NCBI GenBank assembly: GCA_025266875.1
Contig: JALLLT010000008.1
Coordinates: 496,001 to 560,000 of the forward strand
DNA from: Fennellomyces sp. T-0311
Taxonomy: Eukaryota; Mucoromycota; Mucoromycetes; Mucorales; Lichtheimiaceae
Reading direction: 5' to 3'
DNA length: 64,000 nucleotides
Shown here piece after piece: positions 34,563 to 46,034 of the stretch. Every line of letters begins with the position of its first letter. Position 1 is the stretch's first letter. The position numbers and the translations under genes are program-made. The notes beneath the pieces were generated by a model that made no database searches, was not told the DNA's origin, and worked only from the letters and a program-made list of their open reading frames with translations.

Positions 34563-35798
34563 ATGACGACGGTGCGCCCATTCTCTACACAATTGGAATC
34601 AAAGCCAAGGATCGCAGTCAAGAAGGAATCACGATCCTACGTCCACTTTGTCGCTGGAGGGTACATTGTCGCACATACGACTTTATATATATATATTTGC
34701 AGGAACTAAATACATAGATAGAGTGGGTGGCATGATAGGTGCGGTATGTACCTCACCGTTGGACGTGGTCAAGACACGATTACAGGTACTTACTTGATCC
34801 TGCTTTGCAAGGTGTGTGTGGCACTCATGGATGATACAGTCGACGTTCTATCAACAAGCCATCCGGCCAAAATCATCGCATTATCTTTTAGGCCATTTTG
34901 TGGAGACAGGGCGGTTACTTGTGTACGTAAAACACGCCATTTGTTTGTTTTGGATGATTCGAGGCTAACGTCCAATATAGACGTATAAAGCAAGTCGAAG
35001 GCATACGCGGCTACTTTAAAGGCTTGGGCCCCAATCTCGTTGGCGTGATACCTGCGAGGTAGGGTTTTATTTTTTTTTTGGGTGGATGGGGAGGTGATAT
35101 AGATAACAGGCGAAAATTAAGCGGAAAAGAGCAGATCCATCAATTTCTACACGTACGGCAACGGCAAAAAACTATACACAGAGCTGAACCAAGGCAAGGA
35201 GACGACTGGAGTGCATTTGGTATCGGCGGCGACGGCAGGGATTGTGACCTCGACGGTGACGAATCCGATCTGGGTGGTCAAGACGCGGCTGCAGCTTCAG
35301 AATCGATACAAGAACAGTGTGGAGTGCACGCTGCACATTCTGAAGGAAGAGGGTCTACGGGGATTGTATAAAGGCATGAGTGCGTCCTACCTGGGCGTTG
35401 CGGAGGGAACGATCCAATGGATGACGTACGAGCATTTAAAAAAGAAATGGATCGCGCCGCACCATCACAGCAAACACAGCATTGGTGGCAAGAGTGTCGA
35501 GGGATGGATAGGCAATATTGGCGCGGCGGCGGTGGCCAAGCTTGTGGCGGCGTGTATCACATACCCACACGAGGTGATCCGGACACGATTGCGACAGCCA
35601 GCAGAGAATGGCGTTCGGAAATACACCGGGCTGATCCAGTGTCTGAAGCTGGTGGCCAAAGAAGAAGGTGTCGGTGCATTGTATGGCGGCATGACGGCCC
35701 ATTTGATGCGTGTCGTACCCAACGCGGCCATCATGTTCTTCTGTTACGAAGCCATCCTGCATACCTTTGGAGACAGAAAGGACTCTACACCGGCATAA
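34563..35798 (+). CDS. RIM2: Mitochondrial pyrimidine nucleotide carrier (RIM2/SLC25A33-36 type)
   Basis: Exons 34563-34660, 34722-34785, 34840-34922, 34981-35058 and 35135-35798 give 328 residues with three mitochondrial-carrier repeats. The signatures are CTSPLDVVKTRLQ, NPIWVVKTRLQLQNRY and YPHEVIRTRLRQP; NPIWVVKTRLQ with Trp is typical of the pyrimidine nucleotide branch, as is the long first matrix loop (STFYQQAIRPKSSHYLLGHF). It exchanges pyrimidine nucleotides across the inner membrane for mitochondrial DNA and RNA synthesis. The acceptor of exon 2 must be GATAG (34721), not the GAG two bases later, and exon 3 must end at 34922 before GTACGT. Convergent with the YABBY-like gene. Confidence 0.92.
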
Positions 35799-36081
35799 CA
35801 ACGAAACGCATACACAACTTTTGAACCAAAGAAAAAAAAGCATTACCCCCCTCTCTCTCTCCTCCATAAAGAACACGCATCATCATCATCAATTTTTTTT
35901 TTGGCTTATATTTTTTGAAAGGAAAAAAAAAAGCTTGGGTTGCTGTGGTGTTACAAGCAAAGAGGAAAAAAAGCCGCTACATATATATATATATACGGGG
36001 GTAGTTTTTCGTATGTGTGTGTGGGTGTGAATGTGTGTGGAGAGAGAGCCCAGAAGTTTGAGATGTACAATTGAAAGGCGC

Positions 36082-36674
36082 TTATTTGGCATCAGCGTTC
36101 TTTCTCTTTGGGTTCTCGGGAGACGTAGCCCAGTTTTGAGCCTAAAAAAATGATAAAATTGTAAGTCACAAGTAACCCAATTTTTACGTGTGTGAAAAAA
36201 ACTTACAGCCTTCTTGAAAGCCTATATGACGCGCAAAAAAAAAAAAGAAAAAATGAAAGGATGATTAGTTTATCGCGATGCAACGAGATAGAATGTGTTG
36301 CCACCCAACACGCGTTTTTTCATTTTTTTGATTGACGCGAAAAAAAAAGGACGCAGAGGAAAAAAAAAAGAAAAAATTCCAGCGCGTGGGTGTCCCCCAA
36401 AAGGTGCAAAAAAAATGAGTGCTTACCTCCTTATGAGCAATACCGGGGTTGGCAGCCTTGACCTTGGCAAGTTCATCCTAAAAGCAAGTTTCTGTATCAG
36501 CCAAAAGACAATGACTGGATCCTCCTGTGCTTTTTGTTTTGTACCTTCATGAACTTGTTGTAAGGGGAGACCTTCTTGGCTGTTTTGAAAAAAAAATAGT
36601 GTAAGCAAGGGAACGGCTGGGCGGTTGGTCATATACATACTCTGGGTTTTCTTGGTAGTCTTTTCCTTGGCCAT
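36082..36674 (-). CDS. YABBY-like HMG microprotein, 64 aa
   Basis: Five very small exons, 36674-36641, 36579-36545, 36477-36427, 36221-36207 and 36141-36082, give 64 residues. The central part, VSPYNKFMKDELAKVKAANP followed by GIAHKEAFKKAAQNWATSPE, matches the HMG-box-like C-terminal half of plant YABBY proteins (AYNRFIKEEI...NPDISHREAF...AAKNWA); the plant zinc finger is absent. Basic ends (MAKEKTTKKTQ and NPKRKNADAK) fit a small nuclear DNA-binding protein. One exon is 15 nt (AFKKA) with GT-AG ends on both sides. It shares a 676-bp divergent region with GID1. Every junction keeps the frame. Function is inferred from the fold; no partner is visible. Confidence 0.8.
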
Positions 36675-37350
36675 TATGAAAAGTTGTAGAGATAGTTCAC
36701 TTGGATGGGTGTGCTTGACGAAAAAGTAAAAACCAAAGGTTTGGTATATGTAAAAGAAGAGAACAAAGGAAAAAAAAAGCAAAAAAGAACTTAAGACTCT
36801 ATTCAAAGATTCGCGCCCAAACGCGACGGAACTAGAAATAACCAGGCAACCAATCACCACCCACTGCTTTGTTGCCTAGTGCGCTTTTTCACTTTTCGCT
36901 AATCCCCCCTATCCCCCCCTTCTCTCTTTTTTTTTCTCTTCTTGTGTGTGTTGTGCAATCCCAGTAACGGTGATGTTTCAGAAACGGATTGCAACTTGTT
37001 GCCGTGTCAGAGCCGATAAGAGTCCATGTCCTTGTTTAGTTTTTATCCCGCACACGCACTAATACGGGGTGATTGCGCGTACACTTTTTATTTTCTCAAC
37101 AATGAATTGGCCTACTTTTTTTCTGGACCAGAAAGCAAAGAGAAATTGCAAGGGAACCCTCTGTTTTCACACACACACACACATATATATACAGATATGC
37201 ATTGAGTCTTACACAAACCAAGTGCCACACGTTTAAACAAAGCGTTTTAGCTCCGTGATGCTGCTTTATGCCAGTCACCCAGCGCTTTATGCCTTTCTCT
37301 CTCTCTCGGTACTAGATTCGTTTCCCGATTATATATTTTTTTTTTCCAAC
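36675..37350. other. Divergent promoter region
   Basis: 676 bp between the YABBY-like start (-) and GID1 start (+). Contains CT-rich and CA/TA simple-repeat tracts (for example 36906-36945 and 37170-37192). No gene seen. Confidence 0.5.
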
Positions 37351-39276
37351 ATGTCTTCACCCTCGTATACGCTATTTGACTTTTCGCAACGCCACAGTAA
37401 CTTTCGAAACCGATCGCATGCTTCGGCCATACTTGCGTTCCAACAGAATAGCCGAGGACTTTCTCGTTCGGGCGCTATTCCTCGCAAACGTCGCACCATC
37501 AAGGACGAAATCACCGCCTTCACCGAACGTCATGCCCATGGTCCACCCCAATACCCCGCTTACCTGAAGAACACAGTGTATGCTTTGATGGTCCAGGAGC
37601 AGTATACCTTGTATTGCGAAAAGGCAAAACAGTTGGCCCAAGACCGTGTTATTCCCCCAGACTCATTCACAGCTGCCCTGATATCACACGATTTACGTCT
37701 ACCTACGCAATGGAATCCGGACGACAAGGGAGAATTTGTTGAAATCAGCGATGATTGTCTCGAACTCACGTACAAAGGTAGGCATGGAAAATAATAATAT
37801 AAAAGAACCTTGGATACGAAACTTGACATCAAACTGTTAGGCGCCGGGAAGGAAGATGCAGATATATCAGCCGTTCGAGCCAACTATCCGTTTCGGCCGC
37901 AATGCGGGATCTTTTACTACGAGGTGGAAATCATATCCAAAGGAGTGGATGGGCATATCGGGATCGGGTTCTGTTGGTCCTCCAACAGCTTGGATCGATT
38001 GCCTGGATGGGAGGAACATTCCTGGGGATACCATGGAGACGATGGCCATCTCTTCTCCGGACCAGGCACATCCAAACCGTACGGGCCCAAGTTTGGCACG
38101 GGCGACATCATTGGCTGTGGATTCGACTTTCGCACCATGTCCGCGTTCTACACCAAGAATGGGATCTATCTCGGCACGGCGTTCCAGAACGTAACCGGTC
38201 GAGGGATCTTTCCGTTTGTTGGATTCAAGACGCCCGGAGAGCGGATCAGAGCCAACTTTGGACACATACCCTTCAAATTCGACATTACTCAGTATTTCAA
38301 AGATGAACGACGTAACACCTTGACTCAGGTCTTGCATCGGAGGAAAGAAAAACAGTTTCAGAACGCTGTCGTGCTGGATTATTTGTTGCATCATGGGTAT
38401 ACTCAATCCGCTACCGTGCTCAAAAGGCTAATGACTCCCGATCAAGCCCAAGACGACCCCGATGCGCAGTCCAGACGTGGTAACGTGTCTTTTTTTGTGT
38501 GTGTCCTCGCAAGTCTTGGTAAATTAATAAAGTGCGCTGTTAGATGTACGATTGGCCATCATGGAGGCGGATGTGGAACGGGCCATCACGCTATGCAATG
38601 AAAAGTATCCCACCGTATTGGAAAACAATCCACATCTGTTGTTCCGATTGCGGTGTCGACGGTTCATTGATATGGTCAGAACGGCGCAGCGCCACGACGG
38701 AATGGATGTTGATACGCGGCAACATGCGGGCATGAAACGTCGAAGAGTGATGCCGGAACGCTCAAGGTCACTGGATGATCAAGAGATCCCCGACGATGAA
38801 GAGGAAGAAGACGTGTTTCGGGACATCATGGCTTATGGCAAGAAACTACAGCGTCTGTACGGGTCGTTGGCCGAAGAACGGCCTGAAATGAAATCAGAAC
38901 TCATGGTAAAATAGAGGGCGCTTACCCTTTCAATCCAAACCAACTCACCACAACCCCATGTGCTAGGCTGCTTTTTCCGTGCTGGCCTATATCGATCTAG
39001 ATGATAGTGCAGTATCTTATCTGTTCGAACCATGGCATGCAGAAAAACTGGCCTCTGATCTGAACTCTGCCATTCTTGGTAAGCTTTTTGCAAAAATCCT
39101 TATCTGTTCGCACAATTCACCCGACTTTTGCAGTGGAGCAAAATCGACACCCAACACCAGCGCTAGAACGCATTTATCGACAAACTGCCACGGTGGTAAA
39201 CGAGCTTGTTCTTTCGGGAAACAGCCAAGCCGCCATGCTAACGCCTGATCAAGACTGTTTGATTAAAGACTCATAG
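37351..39276 (+). CDS. GID1: GID1/VID30 (RanBP9/10-like) subunit of the CTLH/GID ubiquitin ligase
   Basis: Exons 37351-37777, 37841-38479, 38544-38905, 38967-39078 and 39134-39276 give 560 residues. This subunit scaffolds the GID E3 ligase, which degrades gluconeogenic enzymes in yeast. SPRY domain: ELTYKGAGKEDADISAVRAN, GIFYYEVEIISKGVDGHIGI, LPGWEEHSWGYHGDDGHLFS, FGTGDIIGCGFDF, FYTKNGIYLGTAF and GFKTPGERIRANFG. Then LisH (VLDYLLHHGYTQSATVLKRL), CTLH (MEADVERAITLCNEKYPTVL, LLFRLRCRRFIDMV) and a CRA-like end. An acidic insertion (PDDEEEEDV) lies in the CTLH/CRA linker. Only 68 bp separate its stop from the start codon of the next gene on the same strand. Confidence 0.94.
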
Positions 39277-39344
39277 AAAAAATACACCCAATCCATTTTT
39301 TCCCATTCCCGCTTTATAAACCTTTTTTTTGTGCAAAAAAAATA

Positions 39345-42091
39345 ATGTCATTGATCGATTCACTTTTAAAACTTGAATCACGCCTGAAATGCGAACTATG
39401 GTAGCCATGGGTGTCCCTCTTTTTTTTATATATGGTTGCGAACCGTTACTTACATTTGCTGCACAGTCAAGGATTACTTTGTGAAGCACGTACCTTGAAG
39501 GAATGCGGGCACCGGTTTTGTCGGTAAGGTACAAGAACCCATTCTATTGTCACGTTTTGTATTAACAAAAAGAAAGACGGTGCGTGTATGAAAAGATTGG
39601 CAAAGAACGACAATGTCCTACTTGCCGATTACCTGCGATCGTCAAGAATCTGCGACCCGACCCTATGCACGATACATTGGTGGCATGCGTGCGAAAACTT
39701 GGAACATTATTGACCGACGTGCATACGGTGGATTCGAACGCGCTTTATCGTTCGTTACCGTCGCGTAGCAACGAATCCATGGCATCATCCGAAACACAAA
39801 CACCATCGCTGCTTCGACAACGGCGCGTGTCCTCTGACAAAGCGTGTTGCACTGGACATCCATCCAGTGCCGGAACGGAAACACAGACGCCGTCATTGCT
39901 GAAACAAGTGTCATACGATGAGCTGCGCAATGAATCATCGCAATCCAACACTAGGACGGCCGGATCAGAAACTCAGACGCCTTCTATCCTTTATCAACGT
40001 CGATCTAGCGCAACAAAAACATCGTTGAGACGTGCATCGAATGATAATAACCAGATACCATCAGAATCCAATGCAACCGGGACCCAACCACGTCAACGCG
40101 CGTCCAGCGAGGGAACAGAATCCCCGTCTGTCCTTAAACGTAGTATATCCAGCGAAATCCTCCTACGCGACGAACCGGCGCGACTTTTACCCCATTGCGG
40201 ACCACCCTTGCTGCAAGGCTTTATGCCAGAAGTTGAATTGTCTAGAAGAGAGGCGGTGTATGAAGATACACATGTACCATCCTTGTTGCGCAACGACGAT
40301 CTGAAATCGCAAGCATCCGACGATTCACAAGACATGGTATTGACCAATCCGGATGTTTCAGACAATGAACTGTTTGATGATAAAATATCGGAATCGAGTG
40401 ACATGTCTTTATCCAATCCGGGCAGTCTGTTGTTGAAAGAACCCGACGACGAACTGCTGGAGGACGAGTTGCCGATGAAGAGGAATTGGTCGGACGCAAC
40501 AAGTGCAAAGAAGAAACGACGCATGGACCCAGATGATAGGATTGATCCTGTGGAAGTCATATGTGGATTGTCTTCGCAAGGTTCCGATATTATGCAAGCT
40601 TTGTGTGACTCCAAGGATGATTTACCCCACGACGAATTGCCACCGAAACAAATGGATGTTCCGTCCAGTCCAGAAGATATATTGGCAGCCATGTTTGAAT
40701 CCAAAGACGATTTACCTGAAGACGAATTGCCGCATAAGGAACCAGTACAGCGACAATCCAGCCCGAAAGATCTATTGACGGCCATGCTTGAATCCAAAGA
40801 TGATTTACCTGAAGATGAATTACCGCGCAAGGAACCAGAACAACGACAATCCAGTCCAGAAGATCTATTGACGGCCATGTTTGAATCCAAAGACGATTTA
40901 CCAGATGATGAAATACCTCCAGAGCAACGACGCAAAAAAGATACCCACCAGTCCAAGACATTTGAAAAGATACCATCCCAAGTCATTCAAGAACCCGCCA
41001 CTGCGCCCAACCCGTGCCAAGAACCGAAACCCCACCCACCTCAAGAAGTATGGAAATGCGGCCACTGCTATTTCATGAACGTGTCCAGGTCAGATTCATG
41101 CAACCTTTGCAAACAAGCACGAGGAACAACACCGCAGACAGCCATTCCGCAAAGCGTACCAATGCAGGCATCCTTGGCCGTGATGGGCAGCATTGTACCT
41201 ACATCCCAATGGCAACAGGATCAATACGCATCATTGGACGTCCAACGCACGGAGGATGTTCATGTCATCTTTACGGGTGTAAACAGGGTGCCTATAAAAA
41301 AACTGTGTGTGGCAATACGAAAAGCGCATTACTAATAGGGAAATCAAAAACAGGACGAGGCGCAAGAGCGTGTTGCTACTGCTTTCGCCAGTGGATTGAC
41401 AATACATTACGACGAGGCCGATAAATACACAGAGGGCGTGACGCATGTGGTGACGCACCGAAATGAGGACGGACTCTGTGGCCGGACGATCAAGTACCTG
41501 GGAGGCATATTGAATGGTGCTTGGATTGTCGATGTATCATGTAAGCTTTTTTTAGCCATAAGCAGCCAAAACGTGACTCAATTGGTTATGAAAAAGGGTT
41601 GACCGATTCCAGCAAAGCGAAGCGATGGTTGCCAGAGCAACGATACGAAGTCCTTGGAGACACGGTCACGGGAGTTACGCACGGACCTCGCAGAGGACGC
41701 ATGCGCAAGGAAACAAAGGTAAATAGTCAAAGAAAAAAAGCCTTTTCTCTCCCTCTCTCGGTCTCAAACTAAAAGTATACAGAAGGGGCCACTGTTTGGT
41801 GGAATCAAATTCAGCTTTTTCGACAAGACTCATTCGATGCGCAGTGAATTGATGAAGTTATGTCAAGCGGGAGGAGCGCAGTTGCTGCAGCGACGGCCGC
41901 CTGCAGATAAATCAGGGGCATGGCGTGATCTTGAGCTGGATCGAAGCACGATCAATCCGCAGTACCCGGTGATTATTATCAAGGACGCGAAGCAACTGGA
42001 AAAGAAGAGTGCCAAGGGACTGCAGCTGTATCAAGTGAGGGAATTGAATTGGCTGCTGGATCGTATCAGCAAATGTTCTCTCGCTACATAA
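39345..42091 (+). CDS. BRCA1-like protein: RING, RanBP2 zinc finger, tandem BRCT
   Basis: Exons 39345-39400, 39467-39523, 39577-41278, 41354-41540, 41597-41718 and 41783-42091 give 810 residues. The N-terminal RING has all ligands: C16, C19, C32, H34, C37, C40, C51 and C54. A long disordered middle carries TETQTPSLL-type repeats and three ESKDDLPEDELP/QRQSSPEDLLTAM repeats. A RanBP2-type finger starts at W530 (WKCGHCYFMNVSRSDSCNLC). Tandem BRCTs follow: VIFTG, THVVTHRNEDGLCGRTIKYL, WIVDVSWLTDSSKAKRWL, YEVLGDTVTG and HGPRRGRMR in the first and linker, then FGGIKFSFFDKTH and PVIIIKDAKQLE. The first BRCT and the GDxVxG...GPxRxR linker match BRCA1/BARD1 best, and the phosphate-pocket Gly and Lys are kept. 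Expected role: ubiquitin ligase in double-strand-break repair. No ankyrin repeats, so not a standard BARD1. Confidence 0.88.
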
Positions 42092-42215
42092 TAATTATTA
42101 GTGATGATTAAAAATCCGCAAACAAGAGCACTTCACGGATTGGTGTGTGCGTGCGTGGGGTATATAACTCAGGGCTTCTTTTTCTTTCTTTCCTATTTAT
42201 CGCTTTTTTTTGGCA

Positions 42216-43174
42216 ATGCAAATCATTGAGAATAATGGATGCACTCTGAGACCCGTCGATCCTGAATTGGATACACAGGATCCATACGACTTCAAACACA
42301 TTGAAGAAACCGTATACAATTTAGCTGAGTCAGACGATATACTAGCGAAACCGGTAAAGGAAGCTCTTGACGTTATTGAACAAGCGTACAAAGAATATGG
42401 GTAAGTCTCTCTCTCTCTATTTTGTATTGGTAGTGTGCTATCTAACTGAATGACAACAAAAGGTTGGAGGCAACTTCGCTTTCGTTTAATGGCGGCAAGG
42501 ACTGTACGGTACTGCTCCATCTCGTGGTAGCGGCACTGGGTCGTCTTGGACATTCCACTGCTGTCATTCGGACGGTTTTCGTAACGTATCCCAACCCATT
42601 TCCTCATGTCGACTCGTTCGTGCGCATATGTTCGACCCGGTATCGTCTCGACACTGTGTCTATTCCGGGGCCGATGCGAGAAGCATTGCAAAAGTTCCTA
42701 GACCGTTCGCATCCAAAACCAAAGGCGATTTTTGTGGGCATCAGGCGAAACGATCCATATGCCGGTAAGGCTGTCTTGCTGCTGTTGTCTAAATCGGATG
42801 GGATGGGCTAACATGTTCGTACATATTAGAAAACTTGACCCATTTTGACATGACAGATAAGGGCTGGCCCCAGTTTATGCGTGTGCATCCAATTGTCGAT
42901 TGGTCCTACAAGAACATTTGGGATTTCCTCTTACGGTTACGGATACCTTACTGTTCTCTCTACGACGATGGGTGAGTGCGCTTTGCTCTGTCTGTCTTTT
43001 ATGACACATGTTTTGTTAATACAAGGGGAAAAAAGGTACACTTCATTGGGCAGCATGGAGAACACGCATCCGAATCCAGATCTGGCCCGTGACACCGACG
43101 GATACAACCCGGCTTACATGTTGAAGAACGAATCGCATGAACGATGCGGTCGTTCATCCAATAGAACTGTATAG
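42216..43174 (+). CDS. FAD1: FAD synthetase (FMN adenylyltransferase)
   Basis: Exons 42216-42400, 42463-42764, 42830-42971 and 43036-43174 give 255 residues. A PAPS-reductase-fold enzyme that adenylates FMN to FAD. Seen: the P-loop-like SLSFNGGKDCTVLLHL at the start of exon 2, the GIRRNDPYAENLTHF motif split by intron 2, FMRVHPIVDWSYKNIWDFLL, IPYCSLYDDGYTSLGS and the end YMLKNESHERCGR. N- and C-termini are short compared with yeast Fad1 (about 306 residues), but the core is complete. No molybdopterin-binding domain is fused. It begins 124 bp after the BRCA1-like stop and ends 120 bp from the convergent APRT stop. Confidence 0.93.
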
Positions 43175-43294
43175 ATTATACCACTTAGATCCCCCGGCAT
43201 GCCTCTCTATCTTTAATAGATCAAAGAATTACAGAGGATTTGTAAATGTAACGTTGTTATGCACATAAAAGATAAGATAAACAGAAATGATATA

Positions 43295-43944
43295 TTACAA
43301 TTGGATAAGAGAGTAAGTGGGAGCATCGAGTTTCTCGACACCGTTCAAGAAGCTCAATTCCATGACAAAAACGTATTCAACGGTCTTTGCACCGCACTTC
43401 TTGACCAATTCACCCGCAGCACCGGCCGATCCACCCGTGGCAATCAAGTCGTCAATGATAATCACACGGGCATTGGGCTTGACGGCACCCTTTTGCATCT
43501 CAAAAATATCTTGACCATACTCCTTTTCATACACGGCACTGACGCATTCTCCAGGAAGTTTGCCCTGCTTGCGAACGGGAACAAATGCGGCTCCCAATCG
43601 CATGGCAACCAAAGGACCCAACAAGAAACCACGAGCATCCAAACCTATCCAAACCTATCAGTTTTCCAACTTTCTTTTTCCCGGTAAATAAACGACAACT
43701 TACCAACGACAACGTCAATTTTCTCTTCATAAGTCGAGTTGATGTGATGAACGACATTGCTAATCAACGACTCGACAGCGGTGGGGTCCTGGAACACCGG
43801 GAAGAGATCCTTAAAGACAATACCCTACTTTTGCCTTTAGTTGCAAGAATCAAGGTACAATGCGTAAATGACAATCACCTTCTTGGGGAAATCCTGGTGA
43901 GTGCCGAGAAGGTTCTTGAGACGTTCAATGTCGTGGTTGGTCAT
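43295..43944 (-). CDS. APT1: Adenine phosphoribosyltransferase
   Basis: Exons 43944-43879, 43824-43704 and 43644-43295 give 178 residues. It salvages adenine to AMP with PRPP. Seen: GIVFKDLFPVFQDP, the start of the flexible loop after VVVGLDARGFLLGP, FVPVRKQGKLPGE, the EYGQDIFEMQKGAV segment and the PRPP loop RVIIIDDLIATGGSAGAA. The acceptor of the last exon lies in a perfect 10-bp tandem duplication (TTTGGATAGG twice on the minus strand, about 43641-43660); only the downstream copy gives VVGLDARGF in frame. Confidence 0.95.
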
Positions 43945-44654
43945 TCTTCTTTTTTTTTGGTCAAAGAGAAAGATGCTTTTTTTTTATTCGGTCCTTAAGG
44001 TCGTAGGAGCCGACAGAAAAATGGAAATTGTGTGTAACACAAGTGGCTTGTTCAGGAACGAAAGATATAGGCTATACTCTATCGCTATCGCCATGATATA
44101 ACCTATCACCATGGCCACGCCATGTTTTGTTCTTTCGCCGGTTGCCACGGTATACACGCCTGTACAACGCTTGCGTCAATGGTTATAATTCACACGTGCG
44201 CTCGATACGTGATCTTTCCGAAACAGCGGCCCCATGTACAACTAGACATAGTCAGTCCGAGTGCTTTTTAAAAAACATCGTTATGACGCTCATGGATCCC
44301 GATTCACTGACCAAGGCCTGGGTTAATACGTACTTATCTTTTGGATTTTGGCCATACGTCTTCATGATGGGCCATCATCGTCCAGGCATATCAATTATCA
44401 GCATATACCCATCTTGGTTCAGCGCGCCTCAAACCATCTTTTTGCATTGCGAGAAGGCATGCAATTCAAAGGTGGCGCGACCGAAAGTGGATGTATATAT
44501 CAGCTCGTACATGGGACAAAGCCCTGATTTTATAGCGCCTGATTTGATGTTGAGCCTGTCCACCTGACTAGGTAACCTCGTATTGGATTTAAACGCATGT
44601 TTGCACACACTGCATCGAGTTTGCTTTTGACATCATCTGTATTCAAACCACCCA
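43945..44654. other. Intergenic region APT1/F-box copy A
   Basis: 710 bp. A 146-codon frame at 44127-44567 (+) has no recognisable domain or homologue that I know; it may be a small gene or chance and is not called. Confidence 0.4.
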
Positions 44655-46034
44655 ATGCCCAAACTGAACGACCCATTGCAGCGCCATCCTATCGAGATTT
44701 CCAATACAATACTCTCATTGATGGATAGGCGCCAACACGTTCGCCTTACAGCTGTTTGTCAATCGTGGCGACAGTTTCTGTTCAACTGGCCGTTAATGTG
44801 GAAAACTTTGGACGATCCTGAATGCGACTTCGGCAAAGATTTACTACCATACAAACAATATATCGGATGCGACGTGATAAAAACGTTGGACATTCAACAA
44901 TTGAACATTGACCAACAATGTCGTGCACTTTCTTTTATGGTTGACATTGGTTGTACCTCACTGAAAACGCGTAGGCTATAAAAAAAAGCAACGCCATGGG
45001 CAACTTGCAATAACGAGTTACCGAGATACTATGTTGGACCAACTAGAACAAATACTTCAGCTATCAGGTCATAGTATCATGCAACTGGATATCCAACACA
45101 CTCGAAGCAATCAACTTTACTTTTTCGATCGTATTCTGCAGCAATGCCCGCACATCAAAGACATCAACTATCAGCATCCGACCAGTCTTGACAATGATGC
45201 TACTACTCACAGCCATGACAAGCTCATCTCTCACATCTGGAGACGGTTCAGGTCACTTGTCCGATGGCAGCCAAGCAGGTGGTTCACGAATTCGACATTC
45301 CCAATCTCAGACTGTTGAACATATCAGCGAATGTAGGAAGTCTGCGAAATAGTCCACGATGGCCGCAATTGCGTGTTCTGCAACTCGACGGCCTCGTGTG
45401 GGAAGAGTTGATATTCCAAGACATACCAATTGCATCTATGCCTTGTTTGGAATCCATCGCCATCTCTCCTGTTCTTGCTAACGACGCGTTTCTCAATGCT
45501 GTCGGATGTCTTTGTTGTTTGAAGAAGTTGTACTTGGAATCTTCCAGTTATAGATCGTATGGCGATCCGTCATGGTCGGAACAAGGAGTGCTTCGTATGC
45601 TGCAAGACTGTGGTCGATTGCAGTACCTGCGCATCAATTATCGTGAATTAGTTTCTGACATAGTACTGGATTCAATTGCAGACATCGCAGTAGCAGGACA
45701 GTTGATTGACCTAGAAATTCATGTTTCGATCGTTAAACCATCTGCAATTGAGCGGCCAAAACCATCTCTATTTCCTCATCGTGCTCGAACACTGTTTCCA
45801 ACTGAAATTGGCCTTTGTCGCTTCGCTTGTCGCGTCGCTGATTCGCAGTTAGCTCTATCGAGGTTATGGATTTATGACGACTGCTCTGATGACACGATCG
45901 AGTTTATTAAGAGCAAACTGGGATACGAGAGGGTCATTCATCGATGTAATTTTTGGGAACATTTAAACCCTCTCATATTTTTTAATGTTTCTCAAATACT
46001 GAGATTGCGAAGACTTTTGAGGAGGAGACTGTAG
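44655..46034 (+). pseudogene. F-box/LRR protein gene with frameshift (copy A)
   Basis: Exon 44655-44970 encodes an F-box start (HPIEISNTILSLMDRRQHVRLTAVCQSWRQFLFNWP). An intron is likely at 44971-45025, then DQLEQILQLSGHSIMQLD and further LRR-type text to about 45285, where the frame is lost. The rest (HEFDIPNLRLLNIS, FQDIPIASMPCLESI, LQDCGRLQYLRINY, ending 46034) continues in the next frame. Compared with copy B, a single base is missing at about 45287-45295 (TTCACGAATTCGAC against a 15-base version). No intron of usable length can bridge it. It would act as substrate receptor of an SCF ligase. It could be a young pseudogene, or an assembly error could hide an intact gene of about 435 residues. 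Confidence 0.65.

Noticed and set aside
44127..44567. 146-codon plus frame
   Set aside because: No recognisable domain and unremarkable composition; it may be chance in a 710-bp gap.
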